NCBI GenBank assembly: GCA_019314105.1
Contig: JAFCZY010000253.1
Span: 1-8,908, forward strand
Length of the DNA stretch: 8,908 bases
Direction: 5' to 3'
DNA from: Deltaproteobacteria bacterium
GTDB taxonomy: Bacteria > Desulfobacterota > Desulfobacteria > Desulfobacterales > Desulfobacteraceae
Positions 1 through 6,359 of the stretch are shown here, piece after piece. Position 1 is the first letter of the stretch, and each line of letters opens with the position of its first letter. The translations under genes and the position numbers were made by a program. A model generated the notes under the pieces. It was given only the letters and a program-made list of their open reading frames with translations, had not been told where the DNA came from and did no database searches.

Positions 1-161
1 GCATGGAAAATATCACCCATCCCATTTGCGGCAAGGGCAACATAAGTGCAGGTTTTATCCTTTAGAAACAGGTCTGCGGCTTCAGTCGTGTCTTCATTAA
101 TGGGATTCCCCCAGAGTTTTGCCTGCCGGACGAGAGGGTGGGGGGATCCATCTTTTTTCAT
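1..161 (-). CDS. Unidentified protein, N-terminal 53 residues only (runs off the window)
   Basis: An open frame begins at the ATG at 161-159 and runs off the left edge. It starts MKKDGSPHPLVRQAKLWG and continues through a stretch reading TCTYVALAANGMGDIFH. The start is supported by a strong ribosome binding site (AGAGGAG on the minus strand, about 170-176) eight bases before the ATG, and by the abrupt change to very AT-rich, non-coding-looking sequence upstream. The fragment has no signal peptide or membrane segment. I do not recognise the family from 53 residues. It lies in the same direction as the selenoprotein gene but is separated from it by a terminator and about 290 bases, so it is probably its own transcription unit. 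Confidence 0.7.
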   Translation of the reverse strand, partial: MKKDGSPHPLVRQAKLWGNPINEDTTEAADLFLKDKTCTYVALAANGMGDIFH

Positions 162-450
162 TTTAAGCTCCTCTTTGTTATACGGTTACTTGAACATGAC
201 ACTTTATTTGAGAATAAGGATAAATTGCAATAAAATATTTGTTTACTATTTGTCAACTTTTTTTCTTATATTTTTAAAAAAATTATTTAATGATATAGGT
301 AAAAATTTTGGAAACCCTTTGTTGTCAATGGATTTAATTTTTTAATAAGTGTTTGGATAAAAAAATGTAGAAAAGGGATTTATTTTCTGATCAGGAAACT
401 TTGACTGATGTTTTATGGGTCTATCGGGATAGCTGGAGAATGAACCATTC
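162..450. other. AT-rich intergenic region upstream of the left-edge gene
   Basis: This stretch carries no convincing gene: short frames through it on the plus strand have low-complexity, Phe/Leu/Lys-rich translations and no ribosome binding site. It lies between the terminator of the selenoprotein unit and the start of the left-edge gene, so it should hold that gene's promoter. Two minus-strand TTGACA boxes are present (251-256 and 323-328). Neither has a good -10 box at standard distance. Confidence 0.6.
227..256 (-). promoter_or_regulatory. Weak candidate promoter for the left-edge gene
   Basis: On the minus strand a perfect -35 box TTGACA (256-251) is followed after 18 bases by TATTGC (232-227), which matches the -10 consensus at only three positions. 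It would leave a leader of roughly 60 bases before the ATG at 161. A second TTGACA at 328-323 has no usable -10. This is a low-confidence call based on the -35 box and position. Confidence 0.3.
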
Positions 451-484
451 GCAAAAGAAAGGGCATCCTCCAGCCTGGGGGATG
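451..484 (-). terminator. Rho-independent terminator of the CGGC-selenoprotein unit
   Basis: Five bases after the stop codon at 489, the minus strand forms a nine-pair hairpin (484-476 pairing with 472-464, one G-U wobble, three-base loop). It is followed directly by a pyrimidine tract reading CCCTTTCTTTT. Position, stem strength and T-rich tail all fit an intrinsic terminator for the gene ending at 489. The tail is interrupted by C residues, so efficiency may be moderate. Confidence 0.75.
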
Positions 485-488
485 AAGG

Positions 489-1811
489 TTACATGGCCGA
501 TTCAGGGTGAAATACGTTTACTTCTTTTAAGTCATCACCCAGATATTCCCGTTCATTGGGTCCTAAAATTCCCAAAGACAGGCAAATCAATGTCCACAAG
601 TGAACCACAGGATAATTTCCGCCATAATGTTCGCTCAGTTCATGGATCTGGGCATGGCAATTATGACAGCCGGCAATACAATAGTCAGCTCCGGTGGCTT
701 TAATCTGGTCATCTTTTATTTTTCCATAGGCAAGGCGTTCATCTTTAAATCCTGATTGAAGGAAACCGCCGCCGCCGCCACAACAATAATTATTGGATCT
801 ATTGGGTTGCATGTCTATAAAATTTTCTTCCCCCACAATAGATCTAACGACAAAGCGCAGGTCTTCGGCAATGGGATCACCATAACTTTTTCTTACGATT
901 TGACAAGGATCCTGTACGGTAAATTTTATTTTAAGATCTTTATTCCAGTCGGAATTGACCTTTAATTTTCCTTCACGGATCCATTTTGCATAATATTCAT
1001 ATATGTTTTTAATTTCAAAATTATGCTCAAGGTTGTATTTTTTCACTCCTGCCAGGACTGAAAAGGTAACGTGACCTCACTCGGTGTTGAGGTACGTCTT
1101 ACACCCGAGCTTATTGGCCTGATCCACACTTATCCCCGTTGTTTTTTTCCAGGCATCGTCATCTGCCAGGAACATGCAGTAATTCTCGCCTCCCCATCCG
1201 CGGCTGCCATACGTCCAGTCCGCGCCTACCAGATGGAGTATTTTCCATAAGGGTACCATCTCATCCGGTTCTGTCACCGGTTCTCTGGAATTCTGGTTCA
1301 GGAAAAATTCAGCCCCTTCTTTGTCAATGGGGGCCTGCATATCTGCGAATTCCGGTTGGGCCTCCTGGTATTCTTCCAATACATCCCCGACCACAAATTC
1401 AAAGTCATCCGGTGCAGCTCCCATGGCGCTGCAACTTTCATTTTTCAGAGCCATGTCACAGGAGCCTAAAATTCCTTTTGGTCTTTCTTCTCTGGGACGA
1501 AGCGCTCTGGCATTAAAGATTAATTGTGGGATATCAATTTTCATGGGACAGACATAAATGCACCGCTGACACATGGTGCACATCCAGGGCCAGTCAGATT
1601 TGGCAATTTCTTCATCCATGCCTAACGCAGCCATGCGAAGAAATTTTCTGGGGTCCATATTATCAAGCCCTGTGGCAGGACACCCTGAGGCACATGCGCC
1701 ACACGTTAAACAGGCGCTTAAATTACCACCGTCCGGCAGTAATTCTTTGACTTTATCCAAAAAAATGTTTGACCGTTTCTTATTTCCAAGCTTAATGACA
1801 GCTACCGTCAT
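489..1811 (-). CDS. HdrD/GlpC-like Fe-S oxidoreductase, predicted selenoprotein (440 aa, Sec245 by UGA)
   Basis: Predicted cytoplasmic electron-transfer protein of the heterodisulfide reductase D / GlpC / DsrK type, whose members pass electrons to or from disulfides or quinones through iron-sulfur clusters. Residues 34-44 (CLTCGACASGC) and 78-88 (CTMCQRCIYVC) are two classical [4Fe-4S] ferredoxin motifs. A C-terminal CCG domain follows: Cys303 in DPCQ, Cys343-Cys344-Gly, then Cys382-x2-Cys385. The frame is interrupted only by TGA at 1079-1077. It falls exactly where the family has Cys in an E-C-G-H motif (here NTE-TGA-GHVTFS), and a SECIS-like hairpin follows, so I read it as selenocysteine. 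The ATG at 1811 has an AAAGGA site seven bases upstream and lies 19 bases after the CGGC gene, implying co-transcription. The substrate is unknown and no HdrE-type membrane partner is visible. The alternative is a nonsense mutation. Confidence 0.85.
1040..1064 (-). promoter_or_regulatory. Bacterial SECIS element
   Basis: In the mRNA, UUUUCA pairs with UGAAAA (six pairs), then a G-G mismatch, then UCCU pairs with AGGA (four pairs) around a GGC triloop. The first loop G is 24 nt after the UGA. Bacterial SECIS elements lie within the coding region just downstream of UGA, with a small loop carrying G in the first positions roughly 16-37 nt away, so geometry and loop both fit SelB recognition. The 3' arm contains AGGAGUG, which imitates a ribosome binding site beside a GTG codon. 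Confidence 0.8.
1077..1079 (-). other. In-frame TGA read as selenocysteine (residue 245)
   Basis: The codon separates 244 upstream codons from 195 downstream codons in the same reading frame. Translation on both sides continues one family without loss or duplication, and the TGA occupies a conserved Cys position (E-C-G-H). Cys-to-Sec replacement is a known pattern, and Fe-S oxidoreductases of the GlpC/Hdr group are an established bacterial selenoprotein family. Confidence 0.85.
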
Positions 1812-1830
1812 TGATCATTCCTTTCTATTA

Positions 1831-2175
1831 TTAATGGTAATCATGAGTGCCGACAACAACCTCAATACCCGTTTTTTCTTTTATGATATTTGCCAGGTCT
1901 TTTGCCCCGGTATAGGGACATCCGGGTACGGCATTGGTCAGGCAGGAACTCAAATATATTTTATCCGGTTTGATTTCAGACAATTTCATTGCCATGTCAA
2001 TACTGGATACAACAGTCCTTCCGGGACATTCACATTTGACAAAGGCAACAACCTGTGAGGGGTTTTTGAATGTACCATCACCCCGTGACGCTGCTTTCAG
2101 GCACCGCCATTCGCCCGGGCATCCGTAACCCTGGTCCATATATGAACCGCACCCGACAACCGCTACTTTTTCCAT
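1831..2175 (-). CDS. CGGC-domain-like cysteine-rich small protein (114 aa)
   Basis: A small soluble protein beginning MEKVAVVGCGSYMDQG. It has about eight cysteines: GCGSY near residue 9, CPGEWRC around 19-25, a KCECPGR motif near 48, and SSCLTNAVPGC around 77-87. The arrangement resembles the CGGC domain, a Rossmann-like fold with a conserved C-x-x-C-P-G-like element and suspected metal or redox binding; CECPG would be a shortened version. The ATG at 2175 has AAGGAGAG seven bases upstream, so the longer frame reaching 2226 is rejected. It is the first gene of a unit with the selenoprotein 19 bases downstream, and expression may depend on a sigma-54 element at 2241-2256. Co-transcription with an Hdr-like protein suggests a redox or electron-carrier role, which is inference. 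Confidence 0.8.
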   Translation of the reverse strand: MEKVAVVGCGSYMDQGYGCPGEWRCLKAASRGDGTFKNPSQVVAFVKCECPGRTVVSSIDMAMKLSEIKPDKIYLSSCLTNAVPGCPYTGAKDLANIIKEKTGIEVVVGTHDYH

Positions 2176-2240
2176 TTTAAATCTCTCCTTGATATAGAGT
2201 TCTTTATTTTTAAAACTGAATCTCAATTCTAAATAGAAAT

Positions 2241-2256
2241 AGCATAATGCATGCCA
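2241..2256 (-). promoter_or_regulatory. Candidate sigma-54 (-24/-12) promoter for the CGGC-selenoprotein unit
   Basis: The minus strand reads TGGCATGCATTATGCT. Compared with TGGCACG-N4-TTGCW, the invariant GG and GC doublets are present at exactly the right spacing, with two mismatches at less critical positions. Transcription would start near 2230, leaving about 55 bases before the ATG at 2175. The overlap with an ATGCAT palindrome slightly raises the chance of coincidence. If real, the unit needs an enhancer-binding activator. Confidence 0.55.
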
Positions 2257-2295
2257 AAAAATGCAGGGGGTAATGTTTTTAAAAGTGGCTATAAA

Positions 2296-2411
2296 ATTAG
2301 CGGGTTATGATTTTAAAAAAGTATCTTTTTGTTTTGAAGGGTTGCAAATATGCGATCATTCACCCATAAACGGTTTTAAATCTGCGACCTGTTTGTCGGC
2401 ATTAGCGGGTT
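2296..2411. repeat. Pair of 11-bp direct repeats ATTAGCGGGTT, 105 bp apart
   Basis: ATTAGCGGGTT occurs at 2296-2306 and again at 2401-2411, in the same orientation and GC-richer than its surroundings. The 105-base period is about ten helical turns, placing both copies on one face of DNA. They lie 66 and 171 bases upstream of the start expected from the sigma-54-like element, a range used by enhancer-binding proteins. A binding role is inference. Confidence 0.4.
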
Positions 2412-2432
2412 CTTTTGAAAGACTTGTGTCCT

Positions 2433-2460
2433 TTGAATTGAATATGGTAAGTGATATAAT
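2433..2460 (+). promoter_or_regulatory. Sigma-70-type promoter of the TPR gene
   Basis: TTGAAT (2433-2438) and a perfect TATAAT (2455-2460) are separated by 16 bases. Transcription would begin near 2467, just before the AAGGA ribosome site at 2471-2475 and the ATG at 2483. The short leader and perfect -10 box support the call and also support the shorter start for the gene. Confidence 0.65.
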
Positions 2461-2482
2461 CATTAAAAAAAAGGATTTTATT

Positions 2483-3109
2483 ATGACGAAAGATAAAGAA
2501 ATGGCAAATAAAGATTATGTAAAAAAACAGACTCTGGTGGGTGCTGTTCTGCTGTCATTGTGTATCGGATTTATTGGCGGAACCGTATATTCCTCATTTA
2601 AACTTGCTTCTGATAACCAGGTACCGCAGGGGAAAGTTGTTATCGAAAATAACCCGGCAGGAGAACAACAGGATAATTCAATTGAGTTCTCTTCAAGAAT
2701 ATTAAAACTGGAACAATATTTAGAGCAACACCCCAAAGATGCAGAGGCATGGGCTCAGTTGGGCCATCTTTTTTTTGATTCGGATCAGGCAAAAAATGCC
2801 ATTGAGGCCTATATAAAATCGTTGGCAATAGAGCCGGGAAAGACAGGGATCGTCACTGACCTGGGGGTGATGTATCGAAGGGATAAACAGCCCCGAAAGG
2901 CCATTGAAGCATTTGATAAAGCCCTTTCAATCGATCCCGCCTTTGAAACTGCACGATTTAACAAAGGCATTGTACTGTTGCATGACTTAAATGATGTGGC
3001 GGGTGGCATAAAGGCATGGGAAGAGCTTGTTGAACAAAATCCCATGGCTATGGCGCCTAACGGGGAATCAGTTGATGCTCTGATTCAGAGAATGAAAAAA
3101 CAAAAATAG
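2483..3109 (+). CDS. Membrane-anchored TPR protein (208 aa)
   Basis: A charged N-terminus (MTKDKEMANKDYVKKQ) precedes one hydrophobic segment at about residues 17-37 (TLVGAVLLSLCIGFIGG). The segment lacks a clear cleavage site, so the protein is probably anchored with its C-terminal domain outside the cytoplasm. After a Gln/Asn-rich linker come about three tetratricopeptide repeats (roughly 86-119, 120-153, 154-188), seen in the recurring AWAQLGHLFF, TDLGVMYRR and ARFNKGIVLL helices and the SLAIEPG / ALSIDPA turns. TPR domains bind partner proteins; the layout recalls the TPR part of CcmH/NrfG-type assembly proteins, but no haem-handling neighbour is present. The start at 2483 is chosen for its AAGGA site and well-placed promoter. 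It is divergent from the CGGC unit and convergent with the activator gene; no function can be assigned. Confidence 0.85.
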   Translation: MTKDKEMANKDYVKKQTLVGAVLLSLCIGFIGGTVYSSFKLASDNQVPQGKVVIENNPAGEQQDNSIEFSSRILKLEQYLEQHPKDAEAWAQLGHLFFDSDQAKNAIEAYIKSLAIEPGKTGIVTDLGVMYRRDKQPRKAIEAFDKALSIDPAFETARFNKGIVLLHDLNDVAGGIKAWEELVEQNPMAMAPNGESVDALIQRMKKQK

Positions 3110-3150
3110 ACATCTCAAAAACTCGATATGGAAAGAACATATACCGGTTG

Positions 3151-3924
3151 TTACAGCCTTGATGCCAGTACGGCGGCACCAATGGCGCCATTCACCTGGG
3201 CAAAATCTTCCACAATGAGTTCAAATCCAAGGCGCTTTTCAAGGGCGGCTACCATGCCTTTGTTTTTTGCCACACCACCGGTCATCATTACCGGTTCTTT
3301 GATATTGATTTTAAAAGCAAGGATGGCAACACGGGCGGCGGCAGATTCATGAATGCCGGCAATAATGTTTTCCCTTTTCTGCAACCCTGCGATCATGGAA
3401 ATGACTTCTGATTCTGCAAACACCGTGCAGATGCTGCTGATTTTTGACGGTTTGTCTGCCTTAAGACTGAAGTCTCCCATTTGATCTAAACTCACTTCCA
3501 GGGCATTGGCCATGACTTCAATAAAGCGGCCTGTACCTGCTGCACATTTGTCATTCATGGCAAAGTTTTCAACTTGGCCGTTTTTATCCAGAAGAATAGC
3601 TTTGCTGTCCTGGCCGCCGACATCAATTATTCCCCGTATATTGGGATTCATAAAATGCGCACCGGTTCCATGACAGATGATTTCCGTCATGGCTTTGTCT
3701 GCGAACTTTACGCTGGCGCTGGCCCGGCCATAGCCCGTGGAAACAATGGCTGCTATATCTGTTTTTGAAACCGCCACTTTTTCTAAAAGTGCATCAAAAA
3801 CTGTGATCCCTGCGGTTAAGGGATTATACCCGCTCGGTATGACATGGGTGCCCAGAAGTCGATTTTTTTTTATTAACGCGGCCTTGGCGGTGCTGGAACC
3901 AATATCAATACCGGCATAAATCAT
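3151..3924 (-). CDS. ATP-dependent activator of 2-hydroxyacyl-CoA dehydratase / benzoyl-CoA reductase family (257 aa)
   Basis: BadF/BadG/BcrA/BcrD-type ATPase of the ASKHA fold, which couples ATP hydrolysis to injection of one low-potential electron into its partner enzyme. The phosphate-1 loop GIDIGSSTAKAA (5-16) and phosphate-2 loop DVGGQDSKAI (101-110) are intact, as is a late MTGGVAKNKG adenosine motif (214-223). Cys127 (NDKCAAGTGRF) and Cys166 (SSICTVFAESE) match the two cysteines that, contributed by each monomer, hold the single [4Fe-4S] cluster between subunits in HgdC. The length is typical. The ATG at 3924 is two bases after the upstream stop (TAACATG), with AAAGGAG eight bases before it, so translation is probably coupled; a longer frame to 3966 is rejected. 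There is only one activator gene, as in HgdC or HadI systems, not the BcrA/BcrD pair of class I benzoyl-CoA reductase. Confidence 0.93.
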   Translation of the reverse strand: MIYAGIDIGSSTAKAALIKKNRLLGTHVIPSGYNPLTAGITVFDALLEKVAVSKTDIAAIVSTGYGRASASVKFADKAMTEIICHGTGAHFMNPNIRGIIDVGGQDSKAILLDKNGQVENFAMNDKCAAGTGRFIEVMANALEVSLDQMGDFSLKADKPSKISSICTVFAESEVISMIAGLQKRENIIAGIHESAAARVAILAFKINIKEPVMMTGGVAKNKGMVAALEKRLGFELIVEDFAQVNGAIGAAVLASRL

Positions 3925-3925
3925 G

Positions 3926-5131
3926 TTAACGGCTCCTTTGTTTGATGATTTCCATGAAGGCATCAATCCGGGTTTCCACCTGAGAATGGGAGAAATTTCT
4001 GGGGTCCACCATATCGGCTTCTATCATGAGAACCGGAATATCTGTTTTTTCCCGGACGATTCTCATAATATCCATCTGTCCGAAAGAGTAGGGCTTGCAG
4101 GAACGGTTTGAATGCATGACAAAACCGTTTACATCATAGAACTTAATCATATCAAGTACCTGGTTTGCCATCTGATCAACACCGATATTCAGATAGATCC
4201 GGGTATAGGCTTCGGCAATGGAATCCAAAAAATTATTTTTATCCGTATATTTTATGGCACCACACCAGGCCGAGGTATAAGTGTCTGCTACAAGGCAGGC
4301 ATTGTGATCGGAGAATTTGTTGGACAGCCACTTGAGCCGGTACCAGATCGGCAGATTATCCCATAAAAGTCTGTGTTTTTCATTGGGGACCATACTGATG
4401 CCATCTTTGATGCGCTGCCTCATTTCTGCTAACAGGTCTTTATAAAAACCAACAGCGATCTGCGTCCCCCGTAATGTGACAATCAGGGCAAGGAAAAAGA
4501 ATGCATCAAAGGCAGACATGGGCGATGGTTTGTGGGCAGTGGTGTTGAGGACTTTCTGCCAGAGCACCTGGCTTTCATAGGCAAGTTTGCCCACCTGCGC
4601 CATTTTGTCGTAATCAAATTTTCTTTTTGTGATTTTTTCAAGAAAAATAATATATTCATCAATCTGGGCCCGGACATATTTGGCGACTTCAGGAGAATAT
4701 CGGGTATGGCAGATGGGGGTATCTAGGATAAACAGGGGCACATTATAATACCTTGCCTGGACTTCATACCATTTTAGTACCGTGCCGCAGATATTATTGC
4801 AGCAGATCAGCATGTCCGGTTTTGGTAATCCCCCTATGGAGATATCTGTCCTTGCATAGGAACACAGGTCTGAGCTGTATCCCATATTTTCAGCTTTTAT
4901 GCATAGATCTTCTCCCATTTTGGATGCGCCAATCATGGCCCCATGATTTTCAGGATAAATGGGGATGATATCCATTGCTACCAGAGGTTCTACAGGTCCG
5001 CCGGAAGTAATCCAGGCCACCTGTTTATTGTTCTGTTCTGCGGTCATGGCATCCAGATAATAGGTGGTCATGATATCCCGCATTTTTTTGGCACAGTTTA
5101 TTTTTTTTGGGTCTGAAGACTTGTCTGACAT
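3926..5131 (-). CDS. 2-hydroxyacyl-CoA dehydratase family, HgdA/HadB/BcrB-type subunit (401 aa)
   Basis: One of two homologous iron-sulfur subunits forming the catalytic component that takes the electron from the activator and reduces an acyl-CoA thioester to a ketyl radical (2-hydroxyacyl-CoA dehydratases) or dearomatises an aryl-CoA (benzoyl-CoA reductases). Family signatures are seen in order: IPIYPENHGA (56-65), DLCSYARTD (89-97), LICCNNICGT (109-117), HSNRSCKPYS (340-349) and EADMVDPRNFS (371-381). Cys90, one of the Cys110/111/115 group, and Cys345 are the likely cluster ligands. Wording around YPEN, CCNNIC and NRSCK is closer in my reading to HadB/HgdA than to Thauera BcrB, but the ends resemble both. 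The start at 5131 has AAAGGA seven bases upstream and lies 13 bases after the partner gene. It is intact; the substrate is unknown. Confidence 0.9.
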   Translation of the reverse strand: MSDKSSDPKKINCAKKMRDIMTTYYLDAMTAEQNNKQVAWITSGGPVEPLVAMDIIPIYPENHGAMIGASKMGEDLCIKAENMGYSSDLCSYARTDISIGGLPKPDMLICCNNICGTVLKWYEVQARYYNVPLFILDTPICHTRYSPEVAKYVRAQIDEYIIFLEKITKRKFDYDKMAQVGKLAYESQVLWQKVLNTTAHKPSPMSAFDAFFFLALIVTLRGTQIAVGFYKDLLAEMRQRIKDGISMVPNEKHRLLWDNLPIWYRLKWLSNKFSDHNACLVADTYTSAWCGAIKYTDKNNFLDSIAEAYTRIYLNIGVDQMANQVLDMIKFYDVNGFVMHSNRSCKPYSFGQMDIMRIVREKTDIPVLMIEADMVDPRNFSHSQVETRIDAFMEIIKQRSR

Positions 5132-5144
5132 CTGTGAGTCCTTT

Positions 5145-6257
5145 TTAAATATAATGAATAAAGGTTTCAAAACGGGTAGATAGCTGCCCGAGATTTTGCT
5201 GCTGATCATCTATTTCAATCAAAAGGGTTTTAATTCCTTCTTTTTCAAGGAATTCTTTTAAATAGGGATAATCAAAAGCATGGGGATCACAGAATTTGAG
5301 CAGCAGAAAAACAACTCCGGCTGCCTTGTTTTTCCGGGCAAGGGATACTATATTTTCACCACGGGCCGTTGGCGAAGAATGTTTGGCCGGACAGATCATG
5401 CGACCCATATATCTTTCGGCAATGGCAACCAAGGGCGCATCATCTTCCAGCGTCAGGCCTTCAAACCATCGCTGGCCTGTACAAAGATCATCCCCGACAA
5501 TAATGCCTCCGGCTGTTTCAATGACTGAATAAATATCAGGGGAATCACAGATTGAACCTGTGAGGACAATTCGTTTGCCTTTTGTTTCAGGAGCATCCGT
5601 TTTCTCAAGATTGTTCACAATAACAGGTAAAAGATTCGCCACTTCATCTTTGTCCATTATCATTGATCCCTTGACAATGGCATAGAGATCAGCACCTTTT
5701 ATGATTCCAGGCTTTTTGGATTGAAGCGCATAAATTTTTGAAAGATTGCTGCGGATCAGATTAAATTTTTTGATGGATTTTTGAAGATCAGCATCTGTTA
5801 TCTCCCTGTTGATTGCTGCCTCAAGATCTTTTTTAAATCGGGTCAGTACATCCACCATATACGTTCTGGCACTCTGGGTATTCAGCTTGGCAGGCAGGAT
5901 GACATCTGCAAAAAATTCATATCGCCCCTGCATTCGCCAGATATCACTCAGGCGCTGAATGGAATCGCAGGTATGGGGAAACACGGTCCCATCAAGGAAA
6001 TCAAGCCGTCCTGAAAGGCTGTCTTCAAGTATGCCTCGAACCAGAGAGCAGCAATAGGTCTGGAGGTGATTTTCTGCCAGGATAATATCAGATTTTGAAG
6101 AAAACAGCCGCATGGGATGAAAGCCTGCTGCATATATCAATTCCTCCGGTGCATAGGAACACAGGTACCCGATAATTTTTTTCTGGTTTTCTTTAATTTT
6201 GGAAGCAAGGGCTGATACGTCTTTTAGGGCGTTATGAAAAATCTTGATTTCTTTCAT
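5145..6257 (-). CDS. 2-hydroxyacyl-CoA dehydratase family, HgdB/HadC/BcrC-type subunit (370 aa)
   Basis: Partner of the 401-residue subunit and first gene of the operon. Recognisable family segments are YAPEELIYAAGFHPMRLF (35-52), YCCSLVRGILE (68-78), DFLDGTVFPHTCDSIQ (86-101), VLTGSICDSPD (231-241), GGIIVGDDLCTG (250-261) and LLKFCDPHAFDYP (319-331), ending in the IEIDDQ and FETF motifs usual for these subunits. Cys69 or Cys70, Cys97 and Cys323 are the likely three protein ligands of its [4Fe-4S] cluster. The ATG at 6257 is chosen for its GGAG nine bases upstream; the longer frame to 6359 would run through the promoter and palindrome, so it is rejected. All key cysteines are present and the length is normal. 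Expression is probably controlled by the divergent TetR protein through the palindrome at 6345-6362. Confidence 0.9.
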   Translation of the reverse strand: MKEIKIFHNALKDVSALASKIKENQKKIIGYLCSYAPEELIYAAGFHPMRLFSSKSDIILAENHLQTYCCSLVRGILEDSLSGRLDFLDGTVFPHTCDSIQRLSDIWRMQGRYEFFADVILPAKLNTQSARTYMVDVLTRFKKDLEAAINREITDADLQKSIKKFNLIRSNLSKIYALQSKKPGIIKGADLYAIVKGSMIMDKDEVANLLPVIVNNLEKTDAPETKGKRIVLTGSICDSPDIYSVIETAGGIIVGDDLCTGQRWFEGLTLEDDAPLVAIAERYMGRMICPAKHSSPTARGENIVSLARKNKAAGVVFLLLKFCDPHAFDYPYLKEFLEKEGIKTLLIEIDDQQQNLGQLSTRFETFIHYI

Positions 6258-6324
6258 ATTAAGTATCTCCAGTGTATTCACCTTTTTGGTGAAACGTTTC
6301 AATCCTGAAACACATCTTTGTCTG
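6258..6324 (-). promoter_or_regulatory. Leader of the dehydratase operon with two tandem hairpins
   Basis: From the predicted start near 6324 the transcript first forms GUUUCA-GGAU-UGAAAC (6311-6296), extendable by two G-U pairs, and then UUCACC-AAAAA-GGUGAA (6293-6277). Both six-pair stems are perfect and only two bases apart; the second ends six bases before the GGAG ribosome site. No T-run follows, so this is not a simple terminator. At DNA level TGAAACGTTTCA (6290-6301) is also a perfect 12-bp palindrome and could bind a protein. Confidence 0.45.
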
Positions 6325-6330
6325 TCGGTT

Positions 6331-6359
6331 TCTATATCGAACACCGGTCGACATGTCAA
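6331..6359 (-). promoter_or_regulatory. Sigma-70-type promoter of the dehydratase operon
   Basis: On the minus strand TTGACA (6359-6354) is followed after exactly 17 bases by TATAGA (6336-6331), a perfect -35 box and a four-of-six -10 box. The expected start near 6324 leaves a leader of about 65 bases. The -35 box is part of the 18-bp palindrome at 6345-6362, so a bound regulator would block polymerase. Confidence 0.7.

Larger units (their letters stand above)
2176..2482. other. Divergent intergenic region between the CGGC unit and the TPR gene
   Basis: A frame on the plus strand joins the TPR gene from 2261, but its translation (rich in Phe, Lys and Ser) looks non-coding and has no ribosome binding site, so I treat this as regulatory DNA. 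It holds the sigma-54-like element (2241-2256, minus), the TPR promoter (2433-2460, plus) and an 11-base direct repeat at 2296-2306 and 2401-2411. Confidence 0.7.

Noticed and set aside
489..1046. A separate 185-residue gene starting at GTG 1046
   Set aside because: It continues the upstream frame without a break across a single TGA, lacks the first half of its family's architecture, and its AGGAG touches the GTG with no spacing. The same bases form the SECIS hairpin.
1139..2128. Several plus-strand open frames opposite the selenoprotein and CGGC genes
   Set aside because: They mirror well-supported minus-strand genes, have Ser/Pro/His/Arg-rich translations and no ribosome binding sites.
2261..2482. 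Longer start for the TPR protein (74 extra residues)
   Set aside because: The extension lacks a ribosome site, looks non-coding and would include the gene's own TATAAT promoter. The ATG at 2483 has both signals.
3110..3150. Bidirectional terminator between the convergent TPR and activator genes
   Set aside because: Only 41 bases, with ACCGGT as the sole palindrome; no stem followed by a T-run on either strand.
6258..6359. Longer start for the 370-residue dehydratase subunit
   Set aside because: The extra 34 residues would be translated from the promoter and palindrome, and family members begin near MKEIKIFHNA.
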